From contig JACKLK010000009.1 of the NCBI GenBank assembly GCA_024236015.1, positions 200,906 through 264,905 of the forward strand: a stretch of 64,000 bases of DNA, read 5' to 3'. Source of the stretch: Rhodoferax sp. GTDB lineage: Bacteria > Pseudomonadota > Gammaproteobacteria > Burkholderiales > Burkholderiaceae_C. A model generated the notes under the pieces. That model saw only the letters and a list, made by a program, of their open reading frames with translations, searched no databases and had not been told where the DNA came from. The stretch's first letter is position 1; each line of letters begins with the position of its first letter. Below are positions 51,400 through 60,378 of the stretch, piece by piece. The translations under genes were made by a program, and so were the position numbers.

Positions 51400-51780
51400 A
51401 TGAACACTTCGACTTCTCCTCGCGCTGCCGCGCCCACCACGAGCGTCCGGCGCGTGCGTGCCGCGCTGATTCCCCTGGTCCTCGGGGCCGTTCCTTTCGC
51501 GGCGCGGGCCGACCTGCCGACCCTGGAAGACCCGTCGCGCGGCACCGGCAGCGGCATCATGCAGACGCTGCAGAACTACGGCTACGACATCGTGCTCCTG
51601 ATCGCACTGCTCGTCGTCGCCTCGATGTTCGTCGGCGTCTGCTACCACGCCTACACACGCTACGCGGAGATCCACACGGGCCGCGCCACGTGGGGCCAGT
51701 TCGGCTTGACGGTGGCCGTGGGCGCGATCTTGCTGGTCGTCGGCATCTGGCTGCTGACCAAGGCCACGGGCGTCCTGTAA
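51400..51780 (+). CDS. TIGR03745 family ICE membrane protein
   Basis: 126 residues from the ATG at 51400, with AAAGGG upstream; a GTG at 51391 is possible. Long signal sequence ending near ARA-DL, then two transmembrane helices (IVLLIALLVVASMFVGVCY and FGLTVAVGAILLVVGIWLL). Layout and size resemble conjugative pilins or VirB2-like subunits, so it may be the pilin of this system (inference). Confidence 0.88.
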   Translation: MNTSTSPRAAAPTTSVRRVRAALIPLVLGAVPFAARADLPTLEDPSRGTGSGIMQTLQNYGYDIVLLIALLVVASMFVGVCYHAYTRYAEIHTGRATWGQFGLTVAVGAILLVVGIWLLTKATGVL

Positions 51781-51792
51781 GGGCCGGCAACG

Positions 51793-52266
51793 ATGGCCGG
51801 CCAGCCCGAGAGCCCGCACGAGGCCACGCGCGACGCGCTCGTGACCTTCCTGCCGCACCGCCTGAACCGGCATCCGGTGGTGGTGCGCGGGCTCACGGCC
51901 GACGAGCTGTGGGTCTGCGCGGGCTTGTCGGCGGCGGCCGGCTTCGTGGCCGGCGTGCCGCTCGCGTGGCTGACCCACAGCATTGCGATGGTGCCCACGC
52001 TGGTAGTCGCCGGCATCGGCCTCGGCGTCTTCGTGGGCGGCGGCATGCTGCGCCGGCACAAGCGCGGGCGGCCCGATACCTGGCTGTACCGCCAGCTCCA
52101 GTGGCGACTCGCGCTGCGCCATCCAACGCTGGCCGCGCACGTGGGTGGCGGACAGCTCATCACACGCTCAGGGCTGTGGAGCACGCGGCGCCTTCAGACC
52201 TCTAAGGCGTTCGCCAAGCCGGTCGCGAAGCCATCCCCCAAGCACGCCACGAGAGGTGCCGCATGA
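51793..52266 (+). CDS. TIGR03750 family transfer protein (TraL-like)
   Basis: 157 residues. It begins with FLPHRLNRHPVVVRGLTADELW, then two transmembrane helices (CAGLSAAAGFVAGVPLAWL and IAMVPTLVVAGIGLGVFVGGG). The basic segment RRHKRGRPDTWLYRQLQWR follows. VirB3/TraL-type inner-membrane component. Its stop overlaps the next start as ATGA. Confidence 0.9.
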   Translation: MAGQPESPHEATRDALVTFLPHRLNRHPVVVRGLTADELWVCAGLSAAAGFVAGVPLAWLTHSIAMVPTLVVAGIGLGVFVGGGMLRRHKRGRPDTWLYRQLQWRLALRHPTLAAHVGGGQLITRSGLWSTRRLQTSKAFAKPVAKPSPKHATRGAA

Positions 52267-52952
52267 GCCGTTTCAAGAACGAGGTCACGCACCTCCAGGC
52301 GCACGTCAAGACCCTGCGCATGGGCGCCGTCGCATTGCTCTTGATGGCGCTGCTGCTCGGCGTGGGCTGGTGGAGTGCGCCCAAGTTCCTGACCATCCAC
52401 GTGCCGCCCGACCTGCGCTCGGGCAGCACGCGCAAGTGGTGGGACGTACCGCCGGAAAGCGTCTACGCCTTCAGCTTCTACATCTGGCAGCAGCTCCAGC
52501 GCTGGCCGACCAGCGGCGACGAGGATTACCCGCGCAACCTGCGCGCGCTGTCCGCCTACCTCACCCCAAGCTGCCGGTCCTTCCTCCAGCAGGACTACGA
52601 GTACCGGCGCAGCAACGGCGAGCTGCGCCAGCGCGTGCGCGGCATCTACGAGATTCCGGGCCGCGGCTATGGCGACGATCCCACGGCCCGCGTGCGTGTG
52701 GTGTCCACCAGCAACTGGATCGTCACGCTGGACGTCAGTGCCGACGAATACCTCGGTTCGGAGCAGGTCAAGCGCGCGCTGGTGCGCTACGCGCTGAAGG
52801 TGGTGCGCATGGACGTGGACCCCGAGAAGAATCCCTTCGGCCTGGCGCTGGACTGCTATGCCAGCGCGCCGCAGCGTATCGAAACCCCGCCCCCCGCGCC
52901 TGCCGGCAAGGCCGGCGGTGCTGTTGGCGCCCCGCAAGGAGACCACCCATGA
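52263..52952 (+). CDS. PFL_4703 family transfer protein (TraE-like, TIGR03746)
   Basis: 229 residues. One transmembrane helix near the N-terminus (GAVALLLMALLLGVGWW), then a periplasmic domain with VYAFSFYIWQQLQRWP, YLTPSCRSFLQQDYEYR and GRGYGDDPTARVRVVSTSNW. VirB8/TraE-type scaffold of the mating channel. Overlaps both neighbours by four bases. Confidence 0.92.
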   Translation: MSRFKNEVTHLQAHVKTLRMGAVALLLMALLLGVGWWSAPKFLTIHVPPDLRSGSTRKWWDVPPESVYAFSFYIWQQLQRWPTSGDEDYPRNLRALSAYLTPSCRSFLQQDYEYRRSNGELRQRVRGIYEIPGRGYGDDPTARVRVVSTSNWIVTLDVSADEYLGSEQVKRALVRYALKVVRMDVDPEKNPFGLALDCYASAPQRIETPPPAPAGKAGGAVGAPQGDHP

Positions 52953-53908
52953 AGCGCCTTGTCGCACCGGCCCTGGCCGGCGTCCTCCTGTTCCTCTCGC
53001 TCGCATCCGCCCAGGCCGTCGAAATCGTGCGCTGGGAGCGCCTGCCGCTGGCCGTGCCGCTGGTCGTCGGCCAGGAGCGCGTGGTCTTCATCGACCGCAA
53101 CATCCGCGTCGGCGTGCCGCCCGGGGTCGGCGAGCACCTGCGTGTGCAAAGCGCGGGCGGCGCGATCTACCTACGCGCGAGCCAACCCATTGCTCCCACG
53201 CGGCTGCAACTGCAAGACGTGGAGTCCGGCGCGCTGATCCTGCTGGACATCGCCGCCGAGCCGGCGAAGCGCGGTCAACCGGCGCTGGAGCCCGTGCGCA
53301 TCGTCGAAGGCAATGCGGCGGCCACGCGCTACGGCGCGGACGGCACGTCGTCCGGCGCAGGCCCGAACGTAGAGGAAGACGCGCCGCGCGAAGGAGCCGC
53401 GTCGTCGCCTGCGTCACCACCCACGGCAGCGCGCAAGCGCGAGACGCCAGTGCCGGTGGTGCTGACGCGCTACGCCGCGCAGAACCTCTATGCACCGCTG
53501 CGCACGGTCGAACCCGTGGCCGGCATCGGCCGCGTGAACCTGCGCCGCGACCTGGCACTGGACACGCTGCTGCCCACGCTGCCGGTGCGCGCCCAGGCGT
53601 TGGCCGCCTGGCGGCTGGAAGACCAGTGGGTGACGGCCTTGCGCCTGACCAACATGTCCGGGCGCTGGGTGTACCTCGATCCGCGGGCGCTGCAAGGCGA
53701 GTTCGTGGCGGCAACCTTCCAACATCCCACGCTCGGGCCGGCGGGCCAGTCGGCCGACACCACGGTGGTCTACCTGGTCACGCGCGGGCGCAGCCTGGCC
53801 GACTCGCTGTTGCCGCGTATCAGTCGCATTGACGCCACGGTGAACCTGCCGCCCGCGGGTGCGGCGGGCGATGCCGGTATCGCCAAAGGAGCCCGCGATG
53901 AAAAGTAA
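52949..53908 (+). CDS. TIGR03749 family transfer protein (TraK-like)
   Basis: 319 residues from the ATG at 52949. Signal peptide MKRLVAPALAGVLLFLSLASAQA, then a domain with VEIVRWERLPLAVPLVVGQERVVF and VPPGVGEHLRVQSAGGAIYL. A Ser/Ala/Glu linker is near 130-160, and a conserved C-terminal domain follows (GRVNLRRDLALDTLLPTLPVRA, then GRWVYLDPRALQGEF). VirB9/TraK-like outer-membrane core component in this family. Confidence 0.9.
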   Translation: MKRLVAPALAGVLLFLSLASAQAVEIVRWERLPLAVPLVVGQERVVFIDRNIRVGVPPGVGEHLRVQSAGGAIYLRASQPIAPTRLQLQDVESGALILLDIAAEPAKRGQPALEPVRIVEGNAAATRYGADGTSSGAGPNVEEDAPREGAASSPASPPTAARKRETPVPVVLTRYAAQNLYAPLRTVEPVAGIGRVNLRRDLALDTLLPTLPVRAQALAAWRLEDQWVTALRLTNMSGRWVYLDPRALQGEFVAATFQHPTLGPAGQSADTTVVYLVTRGRSLADSLLPRISRIDATVNLPPAGAAGDAGIAKGARDEK

Positions 53909-55355
53909 TCCGCTCCTGAAGTGGCTGCTGATCCCGATGGCGCTGCTGCTGGTGTTCGTCGGCGTCAGGTTGTTCTCGGGTGATCGCGGTGGCAAGCCGG
54001 CGCCGGCCGGCGCGGCCAGCCAGCTCACGCCCGAGGAGATGAAGGCGCTGGGCATCGAGGGCGACACGCCGCGCGATACGGTCGCCACGCTAGTGGCACA
54101 GGTCAAGCAGTTGCGCAACGAGCTGCAAACGGCCCTGAACGACAACAAGAACCAGAAGGCCGAGAACGAGCGCATGCGCTCGCGCGAGAGCGCCATCGAC
54201 CAGCGCATCCAGAGCGCGCTGGATGGCGAGAAGACGCGCCTGCAGCAGGACCGCGAGCAGGTGGCAAGCTACCGTCAGCAGACCCAGGGGCTGCTGTCCG
54301 ATCTGCAAAAGCGCCTGGACAGCCTCTCCGGCAAAGGCGGCCAGGCCGACTTGCCGATCGGGCTTGGTTTGGAGGATGGCGACGGCAAGAGCTTCGGCGG
54401 CGCGCGTGGCGCCGGCACCGCAGCCAGCAGCGGCACGCGCTGGGTCGAACCCGACGACGCGAAGCCACAGGCCAAGAACGGCAGCGGCATCGGCGGCCTC
54501 AACTTCCCGACCAGCTTCGGCCCGGCGCAGAAGACGCTTTCCGACACTGCCGACGCGGTGACGGAGGCCGGCAGCCGCGCGGTGGGCGCATCCAAGAAGG
54601 CCGTCTACACCGTGCCGTCGAACTCGACCCTCATGGGCTCAATCGCGATGACGGCCTTGATCGGTCGCGTGCCGATCGACGGAACGGTCAACGATCCGTA
54701 TCCGTTCAAGGTGCTGATCGGCCCGGACAACCTCACCGCCAATGGCATCGACATCCCCGATGTGGCCGGTGCGGTGGTCAGCGGCACCGCCTCGGGCGAC
54801 TGGACGCTTTCGTGCGTGCGCGGGCAGATCCGCTCCGTCACCTTCGTGTTCAACGACGGCACCATCCGCACGATGCCGGAGGACGGCAACCGCAGCCAGG
54901 GCGGCGGCGGGCTGGCCAACGCGAACAGCACCACCCAGGGCGGCCTGGGCTGGATCAGCGATCCCTATGGCATTCCCTGCGTCAGTGGCGAGCGGCGCAG
55001 CAATGCGCGGCAGTACCTGGGCAGCCAGGCGCTCATCACCGCGGCCGGGGCCGGCGCGGCCTCACTCATCAAGTCCGACAACGGCAGCGTGGCCGTCGTG
55101 GCCAACAGCAACGGCTCGCTCGGCACGATCGGCATCTCGGGCAACGAGGCCATGGGCCGCATCCTGGCCGGCGGTGTGCGCGACATGGCCGATTGGGTGA
55201 ACAAGTTGTACGGCCAGGCATTCGCGGCGGTCTACGTGCGGCCCGGCGCCAAGGTGGCGGTGCACCTGGAACAGCCGCTCAACATCGACTACGACGCCAA
55301 GGGGCGCCGGGTCAATCACACCCTTGGAGGCGCCCATGCGTCGGAACTGGATTGA
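53898..55355 (+). CDS. TIGR03752 family transfer protein (TraB-like)
   Basis: 485 residues from the ATG at 53898, overlapping the previous gene by 11 bases. N-terminal transmembrane helix (LLIPMALLLVFVGVRLFSG). A coiled coil at about 65-150 (VAQVKQLRNELQTALNDNKN onward). A C-terminal beta-barrel domain contains VPSNSTLMGSIAMTALIGRVP and HLEQPLNIDYDAKGRRVNH. VirB10/TraB-like protein that spans the envelope. Confidence 0.93.
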   Translation: MKSNPLLKWLLIPMALLLVFVGVRLFSGDRGGKPAPAGAASQLTPEEMKALGIEGDTPRDTVATLVAQVKQLRNELQTALNDNKNQKAENERMRSRESAIDQRIQSALDGEKTRLQQDREQVASYRQQTQGLLSDLQKRLDSLSGKGGQADLPIGLGLEDGDGKSFGGARGAGTAASSGTRWVEPDDAKPQAKNGSGIGGLNFPTSFGPAQKTLSDTADAVTEAGSRAVGASKKAVYTVPSNSTLMGSIAMTALIGRVPIDGTVNDPYPFKVLIGPDNLTANGIDIPDVAGAVVSGTASGDWTLSCVRGQIRSVTFVFNDGTIRTMPEDGNRSQGGGGLANANSTTQGGLGWISDPYGIPCVSGERRSNARQYLGSQALITAAGAGAASLIKSDNGSVAVVANSNGSLGTIGISGNEAMGRILAGGVRDMADWVNKLYGQAFAAVYVRPGAKVAVHLEQPLNIDYDAKGRRVNHTLGGAHASELD

Positions 55356-55788
55356 AACGGCCGCAGCGCTGCTCGCGGCGGTGGGCACGGTGATGGTGCT
55401 GGGCGGCTGCGCGACCAGCAAGGACAAGCTGCTGCCGCATGGCAATCACACGATGCTCGATGTGTGGCAGCAGGAGACCGGTGGCAGCGCCGGCTCGGGT
55501 GGCGGCCAGGTGGCGCGGCAACTGCTCGACGCACGCCAGGGCCTGCGCCGTCCTCTGACCGAAGGCGACGTGCAGGCGGCGCCGGCCGCCAATGCCGCCT
55601 ACACGCGCACGGCGACGAACGAAATCCGCCAGCAGTTCCGCCGCCTGCCGAACCCGGACTTGGTGATGTACGTCTTCCCGCACCTGGCCGGCACCGACCC
55701 GGTGCCCGTGCCCGGCTACAGCACCATTTTTCCGCTGTACCAGCGCGTGCAGTACGCGATGCCCGGCGAGCGGGTGGAGGACTACTGA
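55336..55788 (+). CDS. TIGR03751 family transfer lipoprotein
   Basis: 150 residues from the ATG at 55336, which has GGAGG upstream inside the traB-like gene. Lipobox VLGGC (Cys about 25). The mature part contains GNHTMLDVWQQETGG, EIRQQFRRLPNPDLVMYVFPHL and PVPGYSTIFPLYQRVQYAMPGE. VirB7/TraV-like outer-membrane lipoprotein in position. Its stop overlaps the next start as TGATG. Confidence 0.93.
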   Translation: MRRNWIETAAALLAAVGTVMVLGGCATSKDKLLPHGNHTMLDVWQQETGGSAGSGGGQVARQLLDARQGLRRPLTEGDVQAAPAANAAYTRTATNEIRQQFRRLPNPDLVMYVFPHLAGTDPVPVPGYSTIFPLYQRVQYAMPGERVEDY

Positions 55789-58700
55789 TGGCTTGGTCCC
55801 TGCCGTGGTCGCGCAGGGCGGTGTCGCCTGATTTCGTCACGACGCTGTCGGCCGACGCCGTAGGCGATGGCAGCGATGCCTGGGAGCGGCATGTCGCGAG
55901 GTTGGCCGAGCGCGGCATCCCCGAGCCGGGCATTCGCGACGATGCCCGCCGGCGGGCAACGCAGGTCGATCACGACGCGCTCTACGACGTCGCGCCGTCG
56001 TTCGCGGACCTGCTGCCCTGGGTCGAATACCTGCCCGCTTCCAAGAGCATGCTGCTGGAGGACGGCCAGTCGGTGGCGGCCTTCTTCGAGCTGACCTCCG
56101 TGGGCACCGAGGGGCGCGAGATGGCCTGGCTGTGGCAGGCGCGTGACGCGCTGGAGAACGCCCTGCAAGACTCTTTCGATGAGTTGGACGAGAACCCCTG
56201 GGTCGTGCAGCTCTACGCCCAGGACGAATCGAATTGGGACAGCTACCTGAGCGAGCTGGCCGGCTACGTGCGGCCGCGCGCCCAGGGCAGCGCCTTCACC
56301 GAGTTCTACCTGAAGTTCTTCGCGCACCACCTGCGCGCCATCGCCAAACCGGGCGGGCTGTTCGAGGACACCACGGTCACGCGCCTGCCGTGGCGCGGCC
56401 AGGTGCGCCGCGTGCGCATGGTGGTCTACCGCCGCACGCCCACCGCATCATCCGCCCGTCGCGGCCAGTCGCCCGAGCAGGCGCTGGCTACCATCTGCGA
56501 CCGGCTCGCTGGTGGCCTGGCGAACGCGAGTGTGAAGGCCCGGCGCATGCTGGCCGCCGACATCCACGACTGGCTGCTGCGCTGGTTCAACCCGCATCCG
56601 ACGCTGCTGGGGCCGACGCCCGACGATCAGGAACGGTTCTACGCGGCAACGCGGTATCCGGACGAGGTGGCAGAAGGCGAGATTGAACTCGCGAGTGGCG
56701 ACTTCGCGCAGCGCCTGTTCTTCGGCCAGCCGCACTCGGATGTTCACACCGGCACTTGGGGCTTCGACGGCCTGCCGCACCGGGTCATCGTCATGGACCG
56801 CCTGCGCATGCCGCCCGCGACCGGCCACGTCACCGGCGAGACGCGCAAGGGTGGCGATGCGATGAACGCGCTGTTCGACCAGTTCCCGGAAGACACGGTG
56901 ATGTGCCTCACGCTGGTGGCGACGCCGCAGGATGTGCTGGAGAGCCACCTGAACCACCTGAGCAAGAAGTCGGTCGGCGAGACGCTGGCCTCGGAACAGA
57001 CCCGGCACGACGTGCAGCAGGCGCGCGGCCTGATCGGCTCTGCGCACAAGCTCTATCGCGGCGCGCTCGCTTTCTATCTGCGCGGCCGCGACCTGGACCA
57101 GCTCGATGCGCGCGGCTTGCAGCTCGTCAACGTGATGCTCAACGCCGGCCTGCAGCCGGTACGCGAGGAAGACGAGGTAGCGCCGCTCAACAGCTACCTG
57201 CGCTGGCTGCCCTGCGTCTACGACCCCGGCGCGGACAAGCGCCAGTGGTACACGCAACTGATGTTCGCGCAGCACGGCGCGAACCTGGCGCCGGTGTGGG
57301 GCCGCAGCCAGGGCACCGGGCATCCCGGCATCACCTTTTTCAATCGCGGTGGCGGGCCGATCACCTTCGATCCGCTGAACCGGCTCGACCGCCAGATGAA
57401 CGCGCACCTGTTCCTGTTCGGCCCCACGGGCTCGGGCAAGTCCGCGACGCTCAACAACATCCTGAACCAGGTCACGGCGATCTACCGGCCGCGCATGTTC
57501 ATCGTTGAGGCCGGCAACAGCTTCGGCCTGTTCGGCGACTTCGCCGCACGCCTGGGCCTCAAGGTGCATCGGGTGAAGCTGGCCCCCGGCGCGGGTGTGA
57601 GCCTCGCGCCGTTCGCTGACGCGCATCGCCTCGTGGAGACGCCGAGCCAAGTGCAGACCCTGGATGCGGACGACCTGGACGAGGACCGCGACGAGGCGGT
57701 GCAAGCAGCCGACGCCGACGAGCAGCGCGACGTGCTGGGCGAGCTGGAGATCACGGCGCGGTTGATGATCACCGGCGGCGAAGACAAGGAGGAGGCGCGC
57801 ATGACGCGCGCCGACCGCAGCCTGATTCGCCAGTGCATTCTCGACGCGGCCCAACATTGCGTGAGCGAGAAGCGCACGGTGCTCACGCGCGATGTGCGCG
57901 ACGCGCTGCGCGAGCGCGCCCAGGACGCCACGCTGCCGGAGGTGCGCCGCGCACGCCTGCTGGAGATGGCCGACGCCATGGATATGTTCTGCCAAGGCGT
58001 GGACGGCGAGATGTTCGACCGGCCCGGCACACCCTGGCCCGAAGCCGACATCACCATCGTGGACCTGGCGACCTTCGCGCGTGAGGGCTACAACGCGCAG
58101 TTGTCGATCGCGTACATCTCGCTCATCAACACCGTGAACAACATCGCCGAGCGCGATCAGTTCCTCGGCAGGCCGATCATCAACGTGACCGACGAGGGCC
58201 ACATCATCACGCGCAACCCACTGCTCGCGCCCTACGTCGTCAAGATCACGAAGATGTGGCGCAAGCTCGGCGCTTGGTACTGGCTCGCGACGCAGAACAT
58301 CGACGACTTGCCGAAAGCCGCCGAGCCCATGCTGAACATGATTGAATGGTGGCTGTGCCTCAGCATGCCCCCCGACGAGGTGGAGAAGATCGCGCGCTTT
58401 CGCGAGCTGAACCCGGCGCAGAAGGCGCTGATGCTGTCGGCGCGCAAGGAGGCCGGGAAGTATTCAGAAGGGGTGATCCTCTCGAAGTCGATGGAGGTGC
58501 TGTTTCGTGCGGTGCCGCCGAGCCTCTACCTGGCGCTCGCGCAGACCGAGCCGGAAGAGAAGGCCGAACGCTTCCAGGTCATGCAGCAGTACGGCATTGG
58601 TGAGCTGGATGCGGCCTTCAGGATCGCCGAGAGGATCGACCGCGCACGCGGCATCCAGTCCCTCGCGCTCGATGCCCTGGCGCTGAAGGGAGCGGCATGA
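55788..58700 (+). CDS. traC: Conjugative transfer ATPase TraC (PFL_4706, VirB4-like)
   Basis: 970 residues from the ATG at 55788. N-terminal TraC_F-type domain (YLPASKSMLLEDGQSVAAFFEL). Motor domain with Walker A LFGPTGSGKSATLNN (about 543-556), Walker B PIINVTDEGHII and the C-terminal WLATQNIDDLPK. An acidic stretch (DADDLDEDRDEAVQAADADE, about 625-645) interrupts the motor. It energises assembly of the mating apparatus. ATGA overlap with the dsbA-like gene. Confidence 0.95.
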   Translation: MAWSLPWSRRAVSPDFVTTLSADAVGDGSDAWERHVARLAERGIPEPGIRDDARRRATQVDHDALYDVAPSFADLLPWVEYLPASKSMLLEDGQSVAAFFELTSVGTEGREMAWLWQARDALENALQDSFDELDENPWVVQLYAQDESNWDSYLSELAGYVRPRAQGSAFTEFYLKFFAHHLRAIAKPGGLFEDTTVTRLPWRGQVRRVRMVVYRRTPTASSARRGQSPEQALATICDRLAGGLANASVKARRMLAADIHDWLLRWFNPHPTLLGPTPDDQERFYAATRYPDEVAEGEIELASGDFAQRLFFGQPHSDVHTGTWGFDGLPHRVIVMDRLRMPPATGHVTGETRKGGDAMNALFDQFPEDTVMCLTLVATPQDVLESHLNHLSKKSVGETLASEQTRHDVQQARGLIGSAHKLYRGALAFYLRGRDLDQLDARGLQLVNVMLNAGLQPVREEDEVAPLNSYLRWLPCVYDPGADKRQWYTQLMFAQHGANLAPVWGRSQGTGHPGITFFNRGGGPITFDPLNRLDRQMNAHLFLFGPTGSGKSATLNNILNQVTAIYRPRMFIVEAGNSFGLFGDFAARLGLKVHRVKLAPGAGVSLAPFADAHRLVETPSQVQTLDADDLDEDRDEAVQAADADEQRDVLGELEITARLMITGGEDKEEARMTRADRSLIRQCILDAAQHCVSEKRTVLTRDVRDALRERAQDATLPEVRRARLLEMADAMDMFCQGVDGEMFDRPGTPWPEADITIVDLATFAREGYNAQLSIAYISLINTVNNIAERDQFLGRPIINVTDEGHIITRNPLLAPYVVKITKMWRKLGAWYWLATQNIDDLPKAAEPMLNMIEWWLCLSMPPDEVEKIARFRELNPAQKALMLSARKEAGKYSEGVILSKSMEVLFRAVPPSLYLALAQTEPEEKAERFQVMQQYGIGELDAAFRIAERIDRARGIQSLALDALALKGAA

Positions 58701-59467
58701 TGCGCGTGCCTGCATTCGCCCGGTCCCGCCGCTTCGTCGCCGCTGCCGCGTTGGCCCTGCTAGGCACGCTGGTCCTCGTTGCGTCTTTCCAGAAGCAAGG
58801 GTCGCCTGCCGAGTCGCCCGTCGCTGAGCCGCCGAATGCGGAAGTGGCGCCCGTGCTGACCGGCGGGCAGAGCACGTCATCGACGCCCGCGGGTCCGCCC
58901 TGGCGCTACGGCCGCGCCGATGCGCGCTTCACGGTGGTCGAGTACGCCGATTTGGAATGCCCGTTCTGCCGCGCGTACTTCGCGGTGCTCAAGCGCTGGA
59001 TCGACGCGCATCCCGAGGCCAACTGGCAGTGGCACCACCTGCCGCTGTCGATGCACGAGCCCGCGGCAACCGCCCAGGCGCGCGTGGTCGAGTGCGTGGG
59101 GCAGACCGGCGGCTCGTCGGCGTTCTGGCAGGCGGTGGAGTGGGTCTACACGAACACGCGCGGCGAAGGCCGAGGCTTGCCCGAAGGCCTGCGCTACCCC
59201 GGCCTCACCGCCGAGGCGCAGCACTGCCTGGACGGCGACCGGCCTGACGCGATGATCCGCGCGCAGGCCGAAGAAGCCGCCCAGCAGCGCATCGCCGTCA
59301 CGCCTACGCTGAAGCTCCAGGACAACCAATCCGGCAAGACGCTGCTGCTGCACGGCCCGGTCGAGGGCGATGCCTTGCTGTCGGCGATCGACCTGCTGGC
59401 CGCCGGTGGCACCGATGCCCCGACACCGAAGGAAATGCCTGCCGATGCTGTCGGCATGCCCAGGTAG
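58697..59467 (+). CDS. DsbA-family thiol oxidoreductase of the ICE transfer operon
   Basis: 256 residues. N-terminal anchor (FVAAAALALLGTLVLVASF), a Pro-rich linker, then a DsbA-like domain with the active site CPFC (C88, C91) in VVEYADLECPFCRAYF, and the cis-proline loop IAVTPTL. It probably forms or repairs disulphides in secreted transfer proteins. The last codons (MPADAVGMPR) overlap the start of the RNA motif at 59441, so coding and RNA constraints are shared there. Confidence 0.92.
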   Translation: MMRVPAFARSRRFVAAAALALLGTLVLVASFQKQGSPAESPVAEPPNAEVAPVLTGGQSTSSTPAGPPWRYGRADARFTVVEYADLECPFCRAYFAVLKRWIDAHPEANWQWHHLPLSMHEPAATAQARVVECVGQTGGSSAFWQAVEWVYTNTRGEGRGLPEGLRYPGLTAEAQHCLDGDRPDAMIRAQAEEAAQQRIAVTPTLKLQDNQSGKTLLLHGPVEGDALLSAIDLLAAGGTDAPTPKEMPADAVGMPR

Positions 59468-59513
59468 CCCCGATCTTCAAGGCTACGACGCGGCCTGGCC
59501 GCGCTGATCGACC
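59441..59513 (+). ncRNA. Three-hairpin leader RNA motif, copy D
   Basis: P1: TGCCGA-TGCTG-TCGGCA minus its shared ends (59441-59457), inside the dsbA-like 3' end. P2: GTAGCC/GGCTAC with loop ending GATCTTCAA (59464-59486). P3: CGCGGCC-T-GGCCGCG (59489-59503), then CTGATCGACC. It ends about 153 bases before the next start. A CGCGGGTC/GACCCGCG hairpin (near 59602-59635) lies between. Confidence 0.8.
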
Positions 59514-59666
59514 CCGTTCGCATCGCATCCCACGCGCGAACAGCCGCTGCGCAAGCGGTGGCGGATGCCGCTCTCGATCGCGTTCTTTCCATCCTCAACC
59601 CGCGCGGGTCGCCCAGGCCCGATGCGGACCCGCGGCTCCTGCGCATCTTCTTCACAGGAGCTTTCC

Positions 59667-60245
59667 ATGCAACCCAAGACCCATGTTGTCGACGGCGTGA
59701 CCTTCGTCGCCACGCCTTACCGCGCCGGCACCTTCGTCCGCGAAGACGTGTTCCGGCGTCAGCTCACCATCACCTGCCGCGGCGAAGTCGAGTATCCCGA
59801 AGACGATCCTGTCTACGGAACCTGGTGGACGCCGTACCTCGTCACACTCGGCGAGAGCGGCCTGATCGAGGAGGCGATGGCGTTGGCCGGCACCATCCTG
59901 GCGAAAGACGAGTTCGACCTGAACTCGGCGATCGACGCGCTGGGCTTCCGGCCCGAGCTGGTCCTGATCCACGATGCACTCGGCCGCCTGGTGCTGACCG
60001 GCCAAGCCATCAACGGTGGCGACATCCATTGGGGCGAACCCGCCATCTCGGATGCGGAGATTGCCGCCATCGCCCAGCAGGTCGATGAACTGCGCGGCGA
60101 AGCCTCCTATGAAGCCGCCTGGGACAACCACTGCACGGCCGAAGGCCTGCGTCGGCAAGCCCGCGCGCTCGAAGGGCGGCTGGTCCATGCCTCCTGGCAG
60201 AAGCACGCCCGCCAGGCCGTGCTGAACGTCGCATCAGCCCACTGA
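59667..60245 (+). CDS. Hypothetical ICE protein inserted in the transfer operon
   Basis: 192 residues from the ATG at 59667, with CAGGAG upstream. Begins MQPKTHVVDGVTFVATPYRAG; contains VYGTWWTPYLVTLGESGL and a helical C-terminal part. No signal peptide or membrane segment, unlike its transfer-operon neighbours. It has its own structured leader and terminator, like the accessory genes at 34-42 kb, so it looks like an inserted accessory unit. No family recognised. Confidence 0.72.
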   Translation: MQPKTHVVDGVTFVATPYRAGTFVREDVFRRQLTITCRGEVEYPEDDPVYGTWWTPYLVTLGESGLIEEAMALAGTILAKDEFDLNSAIDALGFRPELVLIHDALGRLVLTGQAINGGDIHWGEPAISDAEIAAIAQQVDELRGEASYEAAWDNHCTAEGLRRQARALEGRLVHASWQKHARQAVLNVASAH

Positions 60246-60250
60246 TCCCC

Positions 60251-60278
60251 GCGGGAGCTTCGGCTCCCGCCTTCCTTT
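60251..60278 (+). terminator. Rho-independent terminator after the 59667 gene
   Basis: GCGGGAGC-TTCG-GCTCCCGC followed by CTTCCTTT. Confidence 0.8.
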
Positions 60279-60378
60279 GCGCCTGCAAAGCGGGGCGGCA
60301 GCGGTGCGCTTTGTTTGTCGCGAGCGGATCGGCGTTGTCGTTCGATTGGGGCTTCGACCGACTCCCAGGGCGTCCGAA

